A stretch of DNA of 64,000 nt from the NCBI RefSeq assembly GCF_900109935.1, contig NZ_FOBV01000005.1, positions 1-64,000 on the forward strand, in the 5' to 3' direction. The stretch comes from Chryseobacterium taichungense (GTDB taxonomy: Bacteria > Bacteroidota > Bacteroidia > Flavobacteriales > Weeksellaceae). The position numbers were made by a program, and so were the translations under genes. Below the pieces are notes generated by a model that was not told the DNA's origin, did not search any database, and saw only the letters and a program-made list of their open reading frames with translations. This document shows positions 1-7,547 of this stretch, one piece after another; the stretch's first letter is position 1; every line of letters starts with the position of its first letter.

Positions 1-89
1 GTGGTTGCAGAAAGATGGCTTAAAAGTGCTTCGGGAATAAATTCTAAAACTTGCTTAAGTGAAATTCTGTGATCTTTAAAAACTGACAT
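1..89 (-). CDS. N-terminal fragment of a probable IS transposase (runs off left edge)
   Basis: Reading the minus strand from an ATG at 89 gives an open frame of 29 codons to the window edge, beginning MSVFKDHRISLKQVLEF and continuing through an IPEALLSHL stretch. The wording resembles the start of IS4-type transposases that I recall from Chryseobacterium, but only a fragment is visible and no catalytic residue lies in the window. Start choice rests on this ATG being the first in frame before AT-rich non-coding DNA. It could also be another conserved protein; the rest of the gene lies to the left. Confidence 0.45.
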   Translation of the reverse strand, partial: MSVFKDHRISLKQVLEFIPEALLSHLSAT

Positions 90-192
90 AAATAATTGAT
101 TATCAGATGCAAAGATACAAAATCACAATCAATAAAACAATATAAATAATTAAAAATCAATCACTTATATCTACTTTTCAACGCATGAGAAA

Positions 193-220
193 CAAAAAAT
201 CGGAAGAAAAAAATCTTCCG
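193..220 (-). terminator. intrinsic terminator, minus direction
   Basis: CGGAAGA (201-207) pairs with TCTTCCG (214-220) around an A6 loop. On the minus strand the stem is followed by a T run (the complement of 193-199). It faces transcription coming from the right toward the IS-like gene, yet no minus-strand gene lies directly upstream of it. Confidence 0.55.
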
Positions 221-351
221 ACCATGACTAGGGTATTTCCCAACTTTTTTATTTTAATATGATCAATTAAAGATTTAAAAATACACATTTCACTATTAAA
301 TGTTGAAAATAAGATTTAAGCCAAATAAAATCGAATTTTAAAAACTTTAAT

Positions 352-359
352 TATATTTG
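352..359 (+). promoter_or_regulatory. -7 box of the PASTA gene promoter
   Basis: TATATTTG matches the Bacteroidota -7 consensus TAnnTTTG. It ends 26 nt before the ATG at 386, giving an expected 5' leader of about 20 nt. No convincing -33 TTG at the usual spacing was found. Confidence 0.6.
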
Positions 360-385
360 CTGATATAATTAAAGTTTTTTGAAAC

Positions 386-1489
386 ATGCTTAAATCACTT
401 TTCCACTGGAAAGTTTTAATTAATTTATTACTATCAATAGCACTTTTCGTGGGATTAATATGGCTTACATTCCGCTGGTTGGAATATTATACCAATCATG
501 GCCAGGAAATTCCTGTTCCAAATATAATGAATATGACGGCACAAGATGCAGTAAAAGTTTTAGAGGATGCCGGTTTGAAATATAAAATTGATAGTTTTAA
601 TTATGATCCTAAGTATAAACCATATCAAGTTTTAAAAGTATATCCTTTACCGTATTCTCGTGTAAAACCAGAAGCATTGATACAGGTAATGGTGAATCCG
701 AAGACTTGGGCTCCTGTTGCTGTACCAGATGTTATTAACAAATATTCAGTATTGGCTTTTCAGAGGCTGGAACAGGTAGGATTAAAAGTTGGTGATACCA
801 TTTATGAACCAAGCATCCAGAAAGATGCAATATTAAGGATTCTATTTAAAGGAAATCCTGTAAAACCAATGACTAAAGTTCCTAGATTTTCTGTTGTAGA
901 CGTTGTGATAGGTTCAGGACCGATGAGAAATATTTCTATTCCTAATGTTGTGGGACTTACCGTAAAAGAAGCAAGAGCAGTGATCGCCAGAAGTATGTTC
1001 GAAGTGGGTCTTGTAGAGCATGAAGACGGAAGCAAAGATGAATCTGATATTATTTATTATCAGGATCCTGCTGCCGGAGATGTGAGAGATCAGGGAATGC
1101 AGATGGATCTTTGGGCAAGTAAAAGAACTCCTGCGGAATTGAGAGCAAAAATTGAAGAACTGAATTCTGTATACCGAATGAAAGTAGATACAGGATTACC
1201 GCCAATACAATATCAGGAAGTTCCTGCTTATCATGAGCCGGCATATGAAGAACCTCAGGTTCCTGCTCCACCAAAAAGAGAAAGCCCGAAACCTTCTTCT
1301 TCGGAACCTCAGAAAACAGATGCTCAGAAATCTGCCGGAAAAACAACGGTTTCGGCCAGCGAAGGTACAAAACCGAAAACGACAACTTCCAATTTAGCTA
1401 ACAGAAATACAGGCTCTAATAATAAGCCTGCCACTTCAAATCAAAAAACGGCAGAAAAACCGAAAGCTAAAAAAGTAGTAGTAGAATAA
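386..1489 (+). CDS. PASTA domain-containing membrane protein
   Basis: 367 residues. One transmembrane segment lies near the N-terminus (about residues 10-30), so the rest is probably periplasmic. Three PASTA domains follow at roughly 42-105, 112-180 and 187-250, each opening with a PxxxxxxxxxA-type segment such as VPNIMNMTAQDA. The tail from about 290 is rich in Pro, Ser, Thr and Lys and looks disordered. PASTA domains bind peptidoglycan or muropeptides in known kinases and PBPs; here there is no kinase or transpeptidase domain, so a structural or cell-wall sensing role is inferred. The gene lies just upstream of an RluA-family synthase, separated by a terminator. Start ATG is supported by the promoter box 26 nt upstream. 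Confidence 0.85.
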   Translation: MLKSLFHWKVLINLLLSIALFVGLIWLTFRWLEYYTNHGQEIPVPNIMNMTAQDAVKVLEDAGLKYKIDSFNYDPKYKPYQVLKVYPLPYSRVKPEALIQVMVNPKTWAPVAVPDVINKYSVLAFQRLEQVGLKVGDTIYEPSIQKDAILRILFKGNPVKPMTKVPRFSVVDVVIGSGPMRNISIPNVVGLTVKEARAVIARSMFEVGLVEHEDGSKDESDIIYYQDPAAGDVRDQGMQMDLWASKRTPAELRAKIEELNSVYRMKVDTGLPPIQYQEVPAYHEPAYEEPQVPAPPKRESPKPSSSEPQKTDAQKSAGKTTVSASEGTKPKTTTSNLANRNTGSNNKPATSNQKTAEKPKAKKVVVE

Positions 1490-1513
1490 TAATTAATTCT
1501 CATAAAAATACAG

Positions 1514-1543
1514 GCTTCAACTTTTATTACGTTGAAGCTTTTT
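1514..1543 (+). terminator. intrinsic terminator after the PASTA gene
   Basis: GCTTCAAC (1514-1521) pairs with GTTGAAGC (1531-1538), followed by TTTTT. It separates the PASTA gene from the pseudouridine synthase gene that starts 18 nt later. Confidence 0.75.
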
Positions 1544-1561
1544 GTATAAAAAGATAAAACA

Positions 1562-2635
1562 ATGGCAGAAGACAACGAAGATTTTTTAGATGAAGAATTA
1601 TTAGACCAAAACAGTATTGATAATATTGATATTGATGAGGAAAATAAGGGATTATACGAACATCTCAATATTACTGTGGATAAAAGCCAGGAGCCTTTGC
1701 GGATTGATAAGTTCCTTTTGATTTTTCGTCAGAATTCTTCAAGAAATAAAATTTCGCAGACGTGCAGAGCCGGAAATGTAGTCGTTAACGGAACTCCTGT
1801 TAAACAAAATTATCGTGTAAAACCGGGAGATCAGATTTCTGTATTGCTCGCTCATCCTCCGAGAGAAAATGTCATTATCCCTCAGAATATTCCCATCAAT
1901 ATTGTATACGAAGATGACGATTTGATTGTTGTCGATAAAGATCCGGGAATGGTGGTACATCCGGGATTTGGGAATTGGGACGGAACTTTGGTAAACGCAC
2001 TGGCCTATCACTTTGAACAAAATGGGGAAAAATCTGATCTCGACAGGGTAGGATTAGTTCACAGAATTGATAAGGATACTTCCGGGCTTCTGGTGATCGC
2101 AAAAAATGAATATGCTTTAAGCTTTTTGGCCAAACAATTTTTCGACAGAAAAACAAAGAGATTGTACTGGGCTTTTGTCTGGGGCAATGTACAGGATGAT
2201 GAAGGGACCATAAGAGGCCATATAGGACGTCATCCTAAAAACAGGATGCAGATGCACACTTATGAAGACGGCAGCCAGGGAAAGCACGCAGTAACCCATT
2301 ACAAGGTTCTGGAAAGATTCAAATATATGACCTGGGTAGAATGTAAACTCGAAACAGGAAGAACGCATCAGATCAGGGCGCACTTCAAACACATCGGTCA
2401 CACTTTGTTTAATGATGAACGGTATGAAGGACATACACCTCTCCGGGGAGTGAATCTTCCTAAGTACAAGCAGTTTATAAAAAATGTATTTGAAATTTTG
2501 CCTAGACATGCACTTCACGCCCATACCTTAGGATTTATACACCCCACCACAAAGAAAGAATTATATTTTGAAAGCCCAATGCCGAAAGATATGGCGGATG
2601 CTGTAAAAAAATGGAGAAATTATTTAGAAAACTAA
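1562..2635 (+). CDS. RluA-family (RluD-like) 23S rRNA pseudouridine synthase
   Basis: 357 residues. An acidic N-terminal tail (1-40) precedes an S4 RNA-binding domain (about 45-95) and the RluA catalytic domain. The signature HRIDKDTSGLLVIAK begins at residue 167, making Asp170 the catalytic nucleophile; the later GRTHQIRAH motif is also present. The family isomerises uridines in large-subunit rRNA; having an S4 domain plus this motif fits RluD (helix 69), but RluC-like specificity cannot be excluded. The acidic extension is longer than in enterobacterial RluD. The start is the first ATG after the upstream terminator. Confidence 0.92.
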   Translation: MAEDNEDFLDEELLDQNSIDNIDIDEENKGLYEHLNITVDKSQEPLRIDKFLLIFRQNSSRNKISQTCRAGNVVVNGTPVKQNYRVKPGDQISVLLAHPPRENVIIPQNIPINIVYEDDDLIVVDKDPGMVVHPGFGNWDGTLVNALAYHFEQNGEKSDLDRVGLVHRIDKDTSGLLVIAKNEYALSFLAKQFFDRKTKRLYWAFVWGNVQDDEGTIRGHIGRHPKNRMQMHTYEDGSQGKHAVTHYKVLERFKYMTWVECKLETGRTHQIRAHFKHIGHTLFNDERYEGHTPLRGVNLPKYKQFIKNVFEILPRHALHAHTLGFIHPTTKKELYFESPMPKDMADAVKKWRNYLEN

Positions 2636-2655
2636 AAATATATTGAGAATTTTTT

Positions 2656-2663
2656 TATATTTG
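2656..2663 (+). promoter_or_regulatory. -7 box before the PorP/SprF gene
   Basis: TATATTTG fits TAnnTTTG and ends 24 nt before the ATG at 2687. It argues against the in-frame TTG at 2669, which would sit at or next to the transcription start. Confidence 0.6.
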
Positions 2664-2686
2664 TTGAATTGAAATCAAGATTTGTT

Positions 2687-3637
2687 ATGAGAAAACTATA
2701 TGCTATCGTATGTTTAGCTCTTTTGTCAAATGCATACAAAGCACAAGAAACATTACCATACTATCAACAATACCTTTTAGATGGTGATTTTCTGTTCAAC
2801 CCGGCACAATACGGAAAGACCGACTATGTGCAGCTTAATCTTAACTATCAGCAGCAATTTTCGAAGTTCAGTGAGTCTCCAAACGTACAGTCAGTGGGGA
2901 TCAATGCGAACATCTTTGATAGAGTAGGTGCGGGTTTATCAGTATTCAGAGACAGTAATGGTCCTATTTCCGCAGGAGGTATTACGGCTGGTGCTTCATA
3001 TTTTATTCCTCTTAGCAGTGAAGGAGACAGAAAAGACCAGTTCTCTTTCGGTACAAGCATTAGCTTATACAACATGAATTTTGATTATTCAAAAATTAAT
3101 ACCCAAGATGCTTCAGACCCTTTATTGCAGGGAAGTGAAAGTAACATCTTCATGGCTTATGCCAACTTTGGAGCAGCGGCTACTTACAGAAATATCTTTG
3201 CTTCAGTTTCCGTGAACGATATTGCTCTTACCAATGATGAAGCAATTGTAAACGGACGTGAGCCTTCTCCAATCAAATTCTTCTTGAATTTAGGATGGGA
3301 CTGGCATTTTGCAGATAATATGTATTTAACACCATCTGTATTGATTAACTTAAATACCAACTCTACAAGAACGATTGACGGTAACCTTATGGCTACATTC
3401 TTTAACGATATCAACTCATTCTCTTTCGGAGTAAACTACAGAACTGTTCAGAATAGATTCGACAGTCAGCAGTTACAGATTGCACCGGTTGTAAAAGTAA
3501 GATTCAACAAATTTATGGTGGGTGCTACTTACAACATCGGATTGTCTGATATTCAGGAATATGGAGGGAACAGCTTCATGTTAGGAGTAGGATATAACTT
3601 CGACAACTTCATTAACCACAGAGGTTATAGATATTAA
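2687..3637 (+). CDS. PorP/SprF family outer-membrane protein (type IX secretion related)
   Basis: 316 residues from the ATG at 2687. A signal peptide of about 20 residues (MRKLYAIVCLALLSNAYKAQ) is followed by the family's opening segment with YYQQYLLDGDFLFNPAQYG and alternating hydrophobic strands ending in an aromatic-rich C-terminus, as expected for an outer-membrane beta barrel. PorP/SprF proteins are known from type IX secretion and gliding, where they help deliver or anchor secreted proteins at the cell surface. An in-frame TTG at 2669 would add six residues before the signal peptide, but it falls at the expected transcription start. The gene is monocistronic here, with its own promoter and terminator; no other gliding gene is adjacent. 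Confidence 0.85.
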   Translation: MRKLYAIVCLALLSNAYKAQETLPYYQQYLLDGDFLFNPAQYGKTDYVQLNLNYQQQFSKFSESPNVQSVGINANIFDRVGAGLSVFRDSNGPISAGGITAGASYFIPLSSEGDRKDQFSFGTSISLYNMNFDYSKINTQDASDPLLQGSESNIFMAYANFGAAATYRNIFASVSVNDIALTNDEAIVNGREPSPIKFFLNLGWDWHFADNMYLTPSVLINLNTNSTRTIDGNLMATFFNDINSFSFGVNYRTVQNRFDSQQLQIAPVVKVRFNKFMVGATYNIGLSDIQEYGGNSFMLGVGYNFDNFINHRGYRY

Positions 3638-3652
3638 TTGATTTAATTTAAA

Positions 3653-3660
3653 TAAATTTG
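3653..3660 (+). promoter_or_regulatory. candidate -7 box of hemW
   Basis: TAAATTTG fits TAnnTTTG and lies just ahead of the terminator hairpin of the previous gene; a transcript from here would start within the hairpin. No good -33 element at the expected distance. Confidence 0.45.
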
Positions 3661-3687
3661 AGCTCTGAATTTTTCAGGGCTTTTTTT
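3661..3687 (+). terminator. terminator of the PorP/SprF gene, abutting the hemW start
   Basis: AGCTCTGA (3661-3668) pairs with TCAGGGCT (3674-3681) with one G-T pair, followed by a run of T that ends directly at the hemW ATG (3688). Confidence 0.7.
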
Positions 3688-4812
3688 ATGATCTATATTC
3701 ACATTCCTTTTTGCAAACAGAAATGCAGCTACTGCAACTTTCATTTTTCAACATTTTTAAATTTTAAAGATGAAATGCTGGCTGCCATGAAAAAGGAGAT
3801 TTTTCTGCGAAAAGATGAATTGCAAAACAAAAATTTACAGTCCCTTTACTTTGGCGGTGGCACACCGTCCATCCTTTCATCAGATGAAATAAAATCTCTG
3901 ATTGATGAGGTTTTGAAATATTTCACTTTTGATCATGATATTGAAATTACTTTAGAGGCCAATCCGGATGATCTGGACAAAACCTTCCTTAAAGGTTTAG
4001 CCGATTCTCCGATAAATCGTTTATCTATCGGAACTCAAAGTTTTTTTGAAGCAGATTTAAAATTAATGAATCGCGCTCATACTGCGTCAGAAGCTGAAGA
4101 CTCCATCAAAAGGGCTCAGGATTTCGGATTTGAAAATCTCAGCATTGATCTCATTTACGGTTCGCCCACTTCCAATCTTGAAATCTGGAAGGAAAATTTA
4201 AATAAAACCATTGCACTTCAGGTTCCGCATATTTCTTCATATGCGTTGACAGTTGAACCAAAAACTGCCTTGGAAAACTGGATTTCAAAAGGAAAAATAA
4301 AAAGTCCAAAAGAAGAAGAGCAGAACAGAGAATTCTGTTATTTATCAGATTTACTGAAGGATAACGGATTTGAACATTATGAAGTTTCCAATTTTGCAAA
4401 ACCCGGCTTTTATTCAAAGCACAATTCTTCATATTGGAAATACAAAGAATATCTGGGCATTGGGCCGTCTGCACATTCTTATAATGGATTTGATGTCAGA
4501 AGCTGGAATATTGCCAATAATCAGCAATATATCAAAAAGCTCAATTCAAATATACTGGCTAAAGAAGAAGAGATTCTTTCACTTAAAGATCAGTTTAATG
4601 AAATGATTATGATTGGTTTAAGGACAATTTGGGGAGTTGATTTAAATCGTTTAAAAGAAAAATTCAATGGTGAAATAATAGAACATTTCCAGAAAGAGAT
4701 TCAGTCAAAAATTAATGGAGAAATATTAATTATTGAAAACAACCATCTGAAAATTCCGGAAAAGCATTGGTTTATGGCAGATGGAATTGCTTCTGATTTA
4801 TTTATAATTTAA
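3688..4812 (+). CDS. hemW: HemW, radical SAM family heme chaperone
   Basis: 374 residues from ATG 3688. The start MIYIHIPFC leads into the radical SAM cysteines C9, C13 and C16 (CxxxCxxC, here CKQKCSYC), and GGGTP at 56-60 is the usual SAM-binding motif. Overall length and the C-terminal HemW domain fit HemW, which binds heme and delivers it to respiratory enzymes; it is not a coproporphyrinogen dehydrogenase (HemN), which is longer. An upstream in-frame TTG at 3658 would put the terminator hairpin inside the coding region, so it is rejected. The ATG follows the preceding gene's T tract with no spacer. Confidence 0.9.
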   Translation: MIYIHIPFCKQKCSYCNFHFSTFLNFKDEMLAAMKKEIFLRKDELQNKNLQSLYFGGGTPSILSSDEIKSLIDEVLKYFTFDHDIEITLEANPDDLDKTFLKGLADSPINRLSIGTQSFFEADLKLMNRAHTASEAEDSIKRAQDFGFENLSIDLIYGSPTSNLEIWKENLNKTIALQVPHISSYALTVEPKTALENWISKGKIKSPKEEEQNREFCYLSDLLKDNGFEHYEVSNFAKPGFYSKHNSSYWKYKEYLGIGPSAHSYNGFDVRSWNIANNQQYIKKLNSNILAKEEEILSLKDQFNEMIMIGLRTIWGVDLNRLKEKFNGEIIEHFQKEIQSKINGEILIIENNHLKIPEKHWFMADGIASDLFII

Positions 4813-4894
4813 GTTGGAAGTTTAAAGCCGGAAGCTACAAGAATCGTTTGCGAAAAACTTGCGGCATCCAGCTTCGGGCATCCAACAATTTCAC
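4813..4894. repeat. short interspersed spacer repeat
   Basis: The spacer contains phrases such as GGAAGTTTAAAGCCGGAAGC and GGCATCCAGCTTCGGGCATCC. Related wording (GGAAGCTGGAAGATGGAAG, GGGAGCTGGAAGCCGGATG) recurs at about 36444-36470 and 37600-37622 between nuo genes. It looks like a dispersed non-coding repeat of this genome. Confidence 0.4.
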
Positions 4895-4902
4895 TATTTT
4901 TG
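4895..4902 (+). promoter_or_regulatory. -7 box of murI
   Basis: TATTTTTG fits TAnnTTTG and lies 20 nt upstream of the TTG start of murI at 4923. Confidence 0.5.
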
Positions 4903-4922
4903 TATAAAATTTCAGACTCATT

Positions 4923-5753
4923 TTGAAAACTAAAAAGCAAGATTACTCGCATCTTTCACCGAAACAGCCTATCGGGATTTTCGATAGTGGTGTAGGTGGA
5001 TTAACGGTAGCTAAAGAAATTAAGCGGCTGCTTCCTCATGAAGACCTTATTTATTTCGGAGACACCAAACACCTTCCTTACGGTGAAAAATCGAGAGAAG
5101 CCATCATTGAATATTCTACGAAAATCACCAACTTTTTGCTGGAGCAAAACTGTAAAGCTATTGTTATTGCCTGCAATACGGCGACGGCGAATGCACTAAA
5201 TGAAGTGATGCTTTCTGTGGCCGGAAAAGTTCCTGTGATTGACGTTATTAATCCTGTTGCAGAAAAAGTTTCTTATGAAATTCATAATAATGTTGGGGTT
5301 ATTGCGACTAAAGCTACGGTAAATTCCGGCTTGTATAAAAAAAGCATCAGAAAACATAATAAATGGATCAAGGTTGATGAACTGGCGACGCCTTTATTGG
5401 TTCCGGCTATTGAAGAAGGCTTTAAAAATCATCCGATTACCCATGCAATTATTTATAATTACCTGAGCAACAGTAAGCTGAAGAATATTGAAACCCTGAT
5501 TTTAGGCTGTACGCATTATCCTTTATTAATCGATGAAATCAAACAATATTATGGTAACCGTGTCCGGGTGATCGATTCTCCTAATATTGTGGCCAATCAT
5601 TTGAAGATTATTTTAGATAAATACAATTTGCTCAATGATCAGAATCCTAATCCGAGCTACCATTTTTATCTATCGGATTTAACGAAAAATTTTGAAAAAA
5701 TCTCCAAGAAATTCTTCGGAAGATCCATCGATTTAGAATTAAAAGTATTATAA
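4923..5753 (+). CDS. murI: Glutamate racemase
   Basis: 276 residues. It converts L-glutamate to D-glutamate for peptidoglycan synthesis in the cytoplasm. The two catalytic cysteines are C84 in VIACNTATA and C196 in LILGCTHYPLL; GIFDSGVGGLTV with D21 and S22 is the N-terminal signature. No ATG occurs in frame before this signature, so the TTG at 4923 is the best start, consistent with the promoter box 20 nt upstream. Length is normal for the family. The gene is monocistronic and ends at a strong terminator. Confidence 0.95.
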   Translation: MKTKKQDYSHLSPKQPIGIFDSGVGGLTVAKEIKRLLPHEDLIYFGDTKHLPYGEKSREAIIEYSTKITNFLLEQNCKAIVIACNTATANALNEVMLSVAGKVPVIDVINPVAEKVSYEIHNNVGVIATKATVNSGLYKKSIRKHNKWIKVDELATPLLVPAIEEGFKNHPITHAIIYNYLSNSKLKNIETLILGCTHYPLLIDEIKQYYGNRVRVIDSPNIVANHLKIILDKYNLLNDQNPNPSYHFYLSDLTKNFEKISKKFFGRSIDLELKVL

Positions 5754-5756
5754 AAT

Positions 5757-5785
5757 AAAAGCTGTTCCTCGTTGAACAGCTTTTT
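5757..5785 (+). terminator. intrinsic terminator of murI
   Basis: AAAAGCTGTTC (5757-5767) pairs with GAACAGCTTTT (5774-5784) around CTCGTT; the downstream arm is itself part of a T run. Confidence 0.8.
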
Positions 5786-5851
5786 GTATTAATATTTAAA
5801 GCAAAGATGCATTTGCAAAATGTAGCATTTAATCTTTTGCATTTAAATCAA

Positions 5852-6454
5852 TTAAATTTCTAAAATTACCTCTTTTTTGTCCAGTCTCTTTTTCGGGGTG
5901 TGAATCGGCTGGTTAGTGTCTTCTTCCGATTTTGTACCAATGGTCACTGCAAAAAGTGTTTCGTATTTTCCATTGTTAATTATGGCGTCATATTTATCGT
6001 TTTCGATACCTTCCATGGGCGTAGAATCAAGTCCCATTTCTGCACAGGCTGAAAGCAAAACACCTAATGAAAGGTACACCTGGTGGGCCATCCATGATTT
6101 CACAGCAGCTTCTCCTTTCGGCTTCACAAAAGTTCTGTAATAATTGATAGATCCTTCCGGCAGATGCCCTTCGATCTGCTTTTCAAAATCCTCTGGATTA
6201 CGAAGTACCTGAAATACAACCAATAAATTACTGTTAACCACTTTATCCTTATTCCAGTAAGAAGCTTCGGCCAGTTGCTGTTTGTATTCAGAAGAATCAT
6301 TAACGAAAACGAAATTCCAGGGCTGGCTGTTGATCGACGATGGACTAAGATGTAAAATATCTTTCAACTGCTGAACAGTTTCTTCATTGATCGTTCCATT
6401 TGAGTTATACTTTTTTACGGTATATCTTGATTTCATTTTTTCTAAAAAGCTCAT
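5852..6454 (-). CDS. Nitroreductase family NAD(P)H-dependent oxidoreductase
   Basis: 200 residues. The N-terminus carries RYTVKKYN, the usual FMN-contact start of the NfsB-like nitroreductase family, followed by LHLSPSSINSQPWNF, a strong family signature. These flavoenzymes reduce nitroaromatics, quinones or related electrophiles with NAD(P)H. The gene is divergent from an HxlR-type regulator with about 80 nt between starts, the classic arrangement in which the regulator controls the reductase in response to electrophiles or oxidants. Physiological substrate unknown. Confidence 0.9.
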   Translation of the reverse strand: MSFLEKMKSRYTVKKYNSNGTINEETVQQLKDILHLSPSSINSQPWNFVFVNDSSEYKQQLAEASYWNKDKVVNSNLLVVFQVLRNPEDFEKQIEGHLPEGSINYYRTFVKPKGEAAVKSWMAHQVYLSLGVLLSACAEMGLDSTPMEGIENDKYDAIINNGKYETLFAVTIGTKSEEDTNQPIHTPKKRLDKKEVILEI

Positions 6455-6462
6455 AATTTTAT

Positions 6463-6479
6463 ACTATATTTTTTATAGT
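6463..6479. promoter_or_regulatory. palindromic operator candidate between nitroreductase and HxlR genes
   Basis: ACTATA (6463-6468) and TATAGT (6474-6479) form a perfect inverted repeat with a T5 spacer. The half site recurs as ACTAT at 6486-6490 and ATAGTAT at 6528-6534, flanking the regulator's promoter. The arrangement suits binding by the neighbouring dimeric HxlR protein. Confidence 0.55.
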
Positions 6480-6501
6480 TGCAAAACTATTGTAAGTTTT
6501 A

Positions 6502-6509
6502 TACATTTG
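6502..6509 (+). promoter_or_regulatory. -7 box of the HxlR gene
   Basis: TACATTTG fits TAnnTTTG and ends 28 nt before the ATG at 6538. Copies of the ATAGT half site lie on both sides of it. Confidence 0.5.
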
Positions 6510-6537
6510 CAATAACGGTAAAAAATGATAGTATAAA

Positions 6538-6891
6538 ATGTACACCATAGACGATAAGATGTATCCCTGCTGTACCAGTGTGACGATGAAATTTATAGGA
6601 GGAAAATGGAAGGCGGTCATACTCGTTCACCTTACTAGCGGCCCAAAACGATATAATGAAATCAGGAAACTTATTCCTACCATCACAGAAAGAACTTTAA
6701 GCCTGCAGTTAAAGCAGCTGGAAGAAGACGGTGTGATTGAGAGAAAAGTCTATACCCAAAAGCCGCCACTCATGGTAGAATATGCCTTAACGGATTTCGG
6801 AAACACCCTTTTTCCGGTGATTCAGGCGATTAGAAAATGGGGAATTGAAGCTGTGGAAAACTCAAAAAAAATAATCAGGAAAACTTCCTGA
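6538..6891 (+). CDS. HxlR-family winged-helix transcriptional regulator
   Basis: 117 residues. It has the family core: an N-terminal cysteine pair (C12, C13), MKFIGGKWKAVILVHL, then the winged-helix recognition segment RYNEIRKLIPTITERTLSLQLKQLEEDGVIER. Several HxlR/HypR proteins sense electrophiles or oxidants through such an N-terminal cysteine, and this fits the divergent nitroreductase target; sensing here is inferred. The shared intergenic region contains ACTAT/ATAGT inverted repeats. The last 20 nt of the gene form one arm of a hairpin serving the convergent rsmD, and the two stop codons abut with no spacer. Confidence 0.9.
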   Translation: MYTIDDKMYPCCTSVTMKFIGGKWKAVILVHLTSGPKRYNEIRKLIPTITERTLSLQLKQLEEDGVIERKVYTQKPPLMVEYALTDFGNTLFPVIQAIRKWGIEAVENSKKIIRKTS

Positions 6892-6895
6892 TTAT
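6865..6895 (-). terminator. terminator of the rsmD operon embedded in the 3' end of the HxlR gene
   Basis: ATAATCAGGAA (6871-6881) and TTCCTGATTAT (6885-6895) form a perfect 11-bp stem with a 3-nt loop that spans both stop codons. Only the minus direction has a following T run (complement of the A run before 6871). Confidence 0.75.
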
Positions 6896-7479
6896 TGTGC
6901 TGTATCTATAGCTGTTGTCTCTTCATCTTTATTCGGCTCAAAAAAACTGAAGCTCACATTTCCGTATTTTCTGGTATCTATTAAATTCGGATGATTCAGT
7001 TTCATTCTGCTTTGATGTTCAACGACTAAAATTCCGTTTTCCTTTAAATATTTATTGTTTAAGACCAGGGAAATGATTTCCTGGTACTTTTTCTCTTCCA
7101 TTTCAAATGGAGCATCAGAAAAAACAATTTCAAAAGATTTTTTGTTTCTGAATTTTTTAAGCCAGTCGAAAACATCACCACGCTGCACATTCACCTGCAA
7201 AGCCATATCCAAATCAGCAGCGGTAGAATTAATGAAAGCCGTGTGTTTCGGGTTCATTTCTACAGAAGTTATATCCTGACATCCTCTGGAAGCAAATTCC
7301 AGCGTGATGGAGCCAATGCCTGCAAAAAGATCAAGCACGGAAACCGACTGCATATCATATGTATTTTCCAAAATACTGAAAAGCGCTTCCTTAGCAAAAT
7401 CTGTTGTTGGTCTTACATCAAAATTCTTTGGAGCAGCTATTTTTTTGGCTTTCCATTTGCCTGAAATGATTCTGTACAT
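6892..7479 (-). CDS. rsmD: 16S rRNA (guanine966-N2)-methyltransferase RsmD family
   Basis: 195 residues. The SAM-binding motif I is LDLFAGIGSITLEFASRG (about 49-66), preceded by VRPTTDFAKEALFSIL, a typical RsmD N-terminal stretch. The catalytic motif IV reads SDAPF (121-125) where many RsmD proteins have DPPF/Y, a conservative variation that may matter for the base-binding loop. It would methylate G966 of 16S rRNA. It is followed upstream on the same strand by DUF3822 and Smr-domain genes, suggesting a small operon. Confidence 0.88.
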   Translation of the reverse strand: MYRIISGKWKAKKIAAPKNFDVRPTTDFAKEALFSILENTYDMQSVSVLDLFAGIGSITLEFASRGCQDITSVEMNPKHTAFINSTAADLDMALQVNVQRGDVFDWLKKFRNKKSFEIVFSDAPFEMEEKKYQEIISLVLNNKYLKENGILVVEHQSRMKLNHPNLIDTRKYGNVSFSFFEPNKDEETTAIDTAQ

Positions 7480-7547
7480 AATTGTTAAGTTTTAGATTGT
7501 AGATAAAGCATGCGGATGACTTAAACCTGGTCACTGCTTCCTGTAAC

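Larger units (their letters stand above)
90..385. other. intergenic region between the IS-like fragment and the PASTA gene
   Basis: About 300 AT-rich bases with no supportable gene. It holds a minus-strand terminator-like hairpin at 193-220 and the promoter of the PASTA gene at 352-359. If the left gene is a transposase, the IS end should lie in this stretch, but I cannot place its inverted repeat with only one end in view. Confidence 0.5.

Noticed and set aside
802..1668. minus-strand frames of 75-111 codons opposite the PASTA gene
   Set aside because: They are antisense shadows of a well-supported gene with family motifs.
2669..2686. TTG start of the PorP/SprF gene, six codons upstream
   Set aside because: It falls at the expected transcription start of the TATATTTG box (2656-2663), and the signal peptide is complete from the ATG at 2687.
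3658..3687. longer hemW start at TTG 3658
   Set aside because: The extra ten codons are made of the previous gene's terminator hairpin and T run.
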